From Flavobacterium cutihirudinis (GTDB lineage Bacteria > Bacteroidota > Bacteroidia > Flavobacteriales > Flavobacteriaceae): 64,000 nt of DNA. Under the pieces are notes generated by a model. The model was not told the origin of the DNA. It did no database searches and saw nothing but the letters and a program-made list of their open reading frames with translations. Numbering within the stretch: the stretch's first letter is position 1; the number at the start of each line of letters is the position of its first letter. Of the stretch, positions 61,241-64,000 are shown piece by piece. The position numbers were made by a program, and so were the translations under genes. Location: positions 310,001 to 374,000 of the forward strand of contig NZ_QRDQ01000010.1 in the NCBI RefSeq assembly GCF_003385895.1. The letters are read 5' to 3'.

Positions 61241-61440
61241 ATTTATATTTTTACAAATGTAATAAAATTTAAGAAGCTGTTTTTTAATAAATTCGCTATC
61301 AAGAATTTCAATTTTAATTTTTTATATTTAAAATTAATATAAGAAATTCCATTTCATATTGGTATATAACAATCAGCTTTGTGTTTACCCTACTTAAACT
61401 AAAAACAAATACTTTTACATTGTAAAATCCAAAAAACGAA

Positions 61441-61956
61441 ATGTCAGTTAAAAACGAATCAAATACTTGCGACGAAATAATTTTTTCGTCTTTCTTCAAA
61501 AGTCAGATAAAAGCACTTCGGAATTTTCTTTTTTACAAATTTGGCAATATAGATCAGGCAGAAGATTTGGCGCAGGAAGCATTTGTAAAGCTTTGGCAAA
61601 ATTGTTCTTCGGTACCTTTGGAAAAAGCAAAATCATATATTTATACTATCGCAAACAATAGTAGTTTAAACGAAATAGCACATAAAAAAGTTGTTTTGAG
61701 ATATGAAAAAAACTTTTCGGGTTTAGATAAAACAAATGAAAATCCGGAATATATTCTGGAAGAAAAACAGTTTCAGGACAAACTTTTGAAAGCCATTGAA
61801 AACTTAAACGAAAAGCAGCGTGTTGCTTTTTTGATGCACCGAATTGATAAAAAAAAATATAGCGAAATAGCCTTGGAATTGAATATAAGCGTAAAAGCGG
61901 TCGAAAAACGTATTCATTTGGCGTTACTTAGCTTACGCAAAGAAATTGACTTATAA
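61441..61956 (+). CDS. ECF sigma factor (FecI type)
   Basis: A 171-residue sigma-70-family factor. Region 2 is in NIDQAEDLAQEAFVKLW (about 37-53), followed by AKSYIYTIANNSSLNEIAHK; region 4 is in LNEKQRVAFLMHRIDKKKYSEIA and LNISVKAVEKRIHLALLSLR. It should direct transcription of the receptor genes under control of the FecR protein encoded 50 bases downstream. A TACTTTTA box (61410-61417) is a possible -7 element. Confidence 0.92.
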   Translation: MSVKNESNTCDEIIFSSFFKSQIKALRNFLFYKFGNIDQAEDLAQEAFVKLWQNCSSVPLEKAKSYIYTIANNSSLNEIAHKKVVLRYEKNFSGLDKTNENPEYILEEKQFQDKLLKAIENLNEKQRVAFLMHRIDKKKYSEIALELNISVKAVEKRIHLALLSLRKEIDL

Positions 61957-62006
61957 AAGTAGGGTAAAATTAGTTTTAATTGTTTTAATGTAATAATAGC
62001 AGTACA

Positions 62007-62906
62007 ATGAAAAAGGATCAATTATTAGCCAAATGGCTTAACAATGATTTGTCAGAAGATGAATTAGCCGAGTTTAAAGCAAGCCCCGATTTTGAAAAAT
62101 ACCAAAAAATAAAAAACTATACGGATCATTTAGAAGTAGGCGATCTGGATGAAAATACTATGCTTTCTAACGTTCTAAAACAGAAAAAAGCGACTCCAAA
62201 AGTGGTTCCGTTATATAAAACATGGATGTTTAGAGCTGTAGCGGTCTTTGTTTTAGCTCTTGGAGTTATGTTTGTTTTGAAATTTTTTATACCTGAAACA
62301 CAAACGGCGAATTTTGGAGAGAAAACCAGTTTTTCATTACCGGATAATTCAGAAGTTGTCCTAAACTCGGGCTCAGAAATAAACTATAAAAAATGGAATT
62401 GGGACAATCACAGACATCTCGAACTAAAAGGTGAAGCTTATTTTAGAGTAGCGAAAGGCCGAAAATTTGAAGTACAAACCAGTCTGGGGAAAGTAACGGT
62501 TTTAGGAACCCAGTTTGATGTTAAAGCAAGAAAAAACAGGTTTGATGTTGTGTGTTACGAAGGGCGTGTAAAAGTAAATTATGCCAATACTCAAATTTTA
62601 TTAACGCACGGACAAAGTGTTAGTTTCGAAAACGGTAAGCAAGCTAACATAAACGTAACGTCTTTAAAACCGGAATGGATTGACGATCAAATATGTTTTT
62701 ATAAAGAAGATATCAGAAGCATTTTAGACGAAGTTGAGAGACAATATAATATTTCAATTGAATTAAATTCAAAAGATACAACCTCCTTGTTTACAGGAAA
62801 ATTACCCGCTAAAGACTTAAATGTTGCTTTGCAGATTATTAGCACAACTTATCATTTGAAGGCGAATAAAGTTTCAAAAAATAAAATAATTTTTGACGGA
62901 AAGTAA
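62007..62906 (+). CDS. FecR-type anti-sigma factor
   Basis: A 299-residue inner-membrane protein. The cytosolic N-terminus (KDQLLAKWLNNDLSEDELAE) contacts the sigma factor, a membrane helix lies at about 76-93 (AVAVFVLALGVMFVLKFF) and the periplasmic FecR domain follows (FSLPDNSEVVLNSGSEINYK, VLGTQFDVKA, EGRVKV). The C-terminal part (about 230-299) is the STN-like domain that meets the receptor's signalling domain. The receptor gene starts at the base after its stop. Confidence 0.92.
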   Translation: MKKDQLLAKWLNNDLSEDELAEFKASPDFEKYQKIKNYTDHLEVGDLDENTMLSNVLKQKKATPKVVPLYKTWMFRAVAVFVLALGVMFVLKFFIPETQTANFGEKTSFSLPDNSEVVLNSGSEINYKKWNWDNHRHLELKGEAYFRVAKGRKFEVQTSLGKVTVLGTQFDVKARKNRFDVVCYEGRVKVNYANTQILLTHGQSVSFENGKQANINVTSLKPEWIDDQICFYKEDIRSILDEVERQYNISIELNSKDTTSLFTGKLPAKDLNVALQIISTTYHLKANKVSKNKIIFDGK

Positions 62907-64000
62907 ATGTTGCTCCCCAAACAATTTCATTTTTTGTTTTTCCTGTTTTTCCTTGCCCTAAGTGCTTTTGCTCAGGACAAAGGCGAAGCTGTGCCACTGA
63001 AAAACATAATGATGGAAATGGAGCAGCAACATCATGTAAATTTTAATTATACAGAAAATAATGTTGAAGACGTTCAATTAATACCACCCAAAAAGTCACT
63101 TTCCTTAGAGCAAAAACTAGAATATCTTTCAAAGAAAACAAATTTGTCTTTTGAAAATATTGATAATAAATTCATCAATATTTATAAAAAAGAGAAAGAT
63201 TCACTGATCGTTTGCGGATACGTTTTTTCTAATTCAGACAACAAACCAATTGGGAATGCCAATATTAGTTTGCCCAATAAAACACTGGCTTCAACTAACT
63301 CAAACGGTTATTTTGAGTTTAAAAAAGAAAACGAAACAAGCATCCTGATTAGTCACGTCGGATTTATAAGCAAACGAATTGCGCTACCCAATTCCGACTC
63401 TAAAAATTGTCTTCAAATACAATTAGAACCTGAAATTACAGCACTTGCAGAAATTAAAACCAACGCTATTTTGGCTTCCGGAATTTCTAAAAACAAGGAT
63501 GGTTCATTTGAAATTAAACCTAAGAAATTCGGTATTTTACCTGGGCTTATTGAGCCTGATGCATTGCAAACCATGCAGCAAATTCCCGGCGTAAACAGTA
63601 TTGATGAAAGTGTTTCAAGCATTAATGTTCGTGGCGGTACGCACGACCAGAATTTATTTTTGTGGAATGGAATACGAATGTACCAAACGGGACATTTTTT
63701 TGGTTTAATATCGGTTTTTAATCCCAATTTGGCGCATACCATTTCGATTTATAAAAACGGAAGTTCTGCATTTTTTGGGGAAAGTGTTTCCAGTGTAGTC
63801 GCTATTTCGTCGACTCCGGAAACGGCAGAAAAGAATTCATTTAGCGCAGGAATCAATATGATTAATGCTGATGTTTATGGGAAGTATAATCTTTCGAAAA
63901 AAAGTTATATCGAAATTTCAGCACGAAAATCGATTACTGATTTTGTAGAAACACCTACTTACAAAGAATATTTCGACAAAATTTTTCAGAACACTACAAT
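62907..64000 (+). CDS. TonB-dependent receptor with N-terminal signalling domain (cut by window edge)
   Basis: At least 364 residues, running off the right edge. Signal peptide at 1-23 (SAFAQ), then an STN-type signalling domain (about 24-95, VPLKNIMMEMEQQHHVNFNY), a CarboxypepD_reg-like beta domain (about 100-175, VFSNSDNKPIGNANISLPNK, GYFEFKK) and the plug domain (IPGVNSIDESVSSINVRGGT; YKNGSSAFFGESVSSVV). It would take up a siderophore, glycan or peptide across the outer membrane and signal through FecR to the sigma factor. The first codon follows the fecR stop with no gap. Confidence 0.9.
   Translation, partial: MLLPKQFHFLFFLFFLALSAFAQDKGEAVPLKNIMMEMEQQHHVNFNYTENNVEDVQLIPPKKSLSLEQKLEYLSKKTNLSFENIDNKFINIYKKEKDSLIVCGYVFSNSDNKPIGNANISLPNKTLASTNSNGYFEFKKENETSILISHVGFISKRIALPNSDSKNCLQIQLEPEITALAEIKTNAILASGISKNKDGSFEIKPKKFGILPGLIEPDALQTMQQIPGVNSIDESVSSINVRGGTHDQNLFLWNGIRMYQTGHFFGLISVFNPNLAHTISIYKNGSSAFFGESVSSVVAISSTPETAEKNSFSAGINMINADVYGKYNLSKKSYIEISARKSITDFVETPTYKEYFDKIFQNTT

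Noticed and set aside
62907..64000. SusC-type glycan receptor
   Set aside because: The signalling domain and FecI/FecR context fit a transducing TonB receptor, and no SusD gene is visible before the window ends; substrate class left open.

Overview
The window is about 35% GC by eye, has no rRNA or tRNA genes, and reads as the chromosome of a Flavobacterium-like member of the Bacteroidota. Support comes from protein families typical of Flavobacteriaceae, promoter motifs of the TAnnTTTG type, very tight co-directional gene packing, a FecI/FecR/TonB-receptor module, and secretion signals ending in 'FAQ'. No phage, insertion sequence or CRISPR array was seen; the mobile-looking DNA is limited to three short MITE-like inverted-repeat elements and heptanucleotide tandem repeats.

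Layout. 1-5.1 kb: a truncated AraC-type regulator facing a DHDPS-family lyase, aminopeptidase P and a dipeptidyl peptidase IV, together resembling a proline/hydroxyproline peptide-use locus. 5.2-8.9 kb: the gnd-zwf-pgl operon (oxidative pentose phosphate branch). 9.2-10.7 kb: a DsbA-like protein facing an HxlR regulator with well-formed operators between them. 10.9-15.3 kb: secreted GH2 glycosidase, BNR-repeat lipoprotein and secreted endonuclease/exonuclease/phosphatase enzyme, followed by a 123-bp array of a 7-bp repeat. 15.5-26.9 kb: a signalling block with a 2124-residue soluble poly-HAMP hybrid kinase, a CHASE3 kinase, a receiver-kinase, two lone receivers and one degenerate receiver.

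27-36 kb: electrophile/quinone-type stress genes (HxlR regulator, MDR oxidoreductase, cupin, ring-cleaving dioxygenase, carboxylesterase) with a GAF-type sigma-54 activator. 34.9-38.5 kb and 49.8-54.4 kb: two paralogous pairs of TPR/HisKA_2 sensor kinase with NtrC-type sigma-54 response regulator. Between and after them (38.5-57.2 kb) lies a hydrolase-rich accessory region: DUF1275 protein, Dps, DoxX, amidohydrolase, secreted M17-N protein, alginate-export-type porin, three isochorismatase-fold hydrolases, four alpha/beta hydrolases and an MBL hydrolase. 57.4-64 kb: a GH89 glycosidase, a SPOUT rRNA/tRNA methyltransferase, a repeat-built lipoprotein, then ECF sigma, FecR anti-sigma and the start of a TonB-dependent receptor.

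The most interesting pattern is regulatory. Three sigma-54 activators lie in 24 kb, and the same region holds TGGCAT-type -24/-12 promoter candidates in front of several hydrolase genes together with a recurring CGATATWTCG palindrome. Separately, three genes (ring-cleaving dioxygenase, small acetyltransferase, alpha/beta hydrolase) share a TTAATCTAGATTAA-like palindrome exactly 23 nt upstream of a -7 box. These point to at least two uncharacterised regulons that tie the accessory hydrolases together. All functional calls rest on reading motifs by eye; no search was run.
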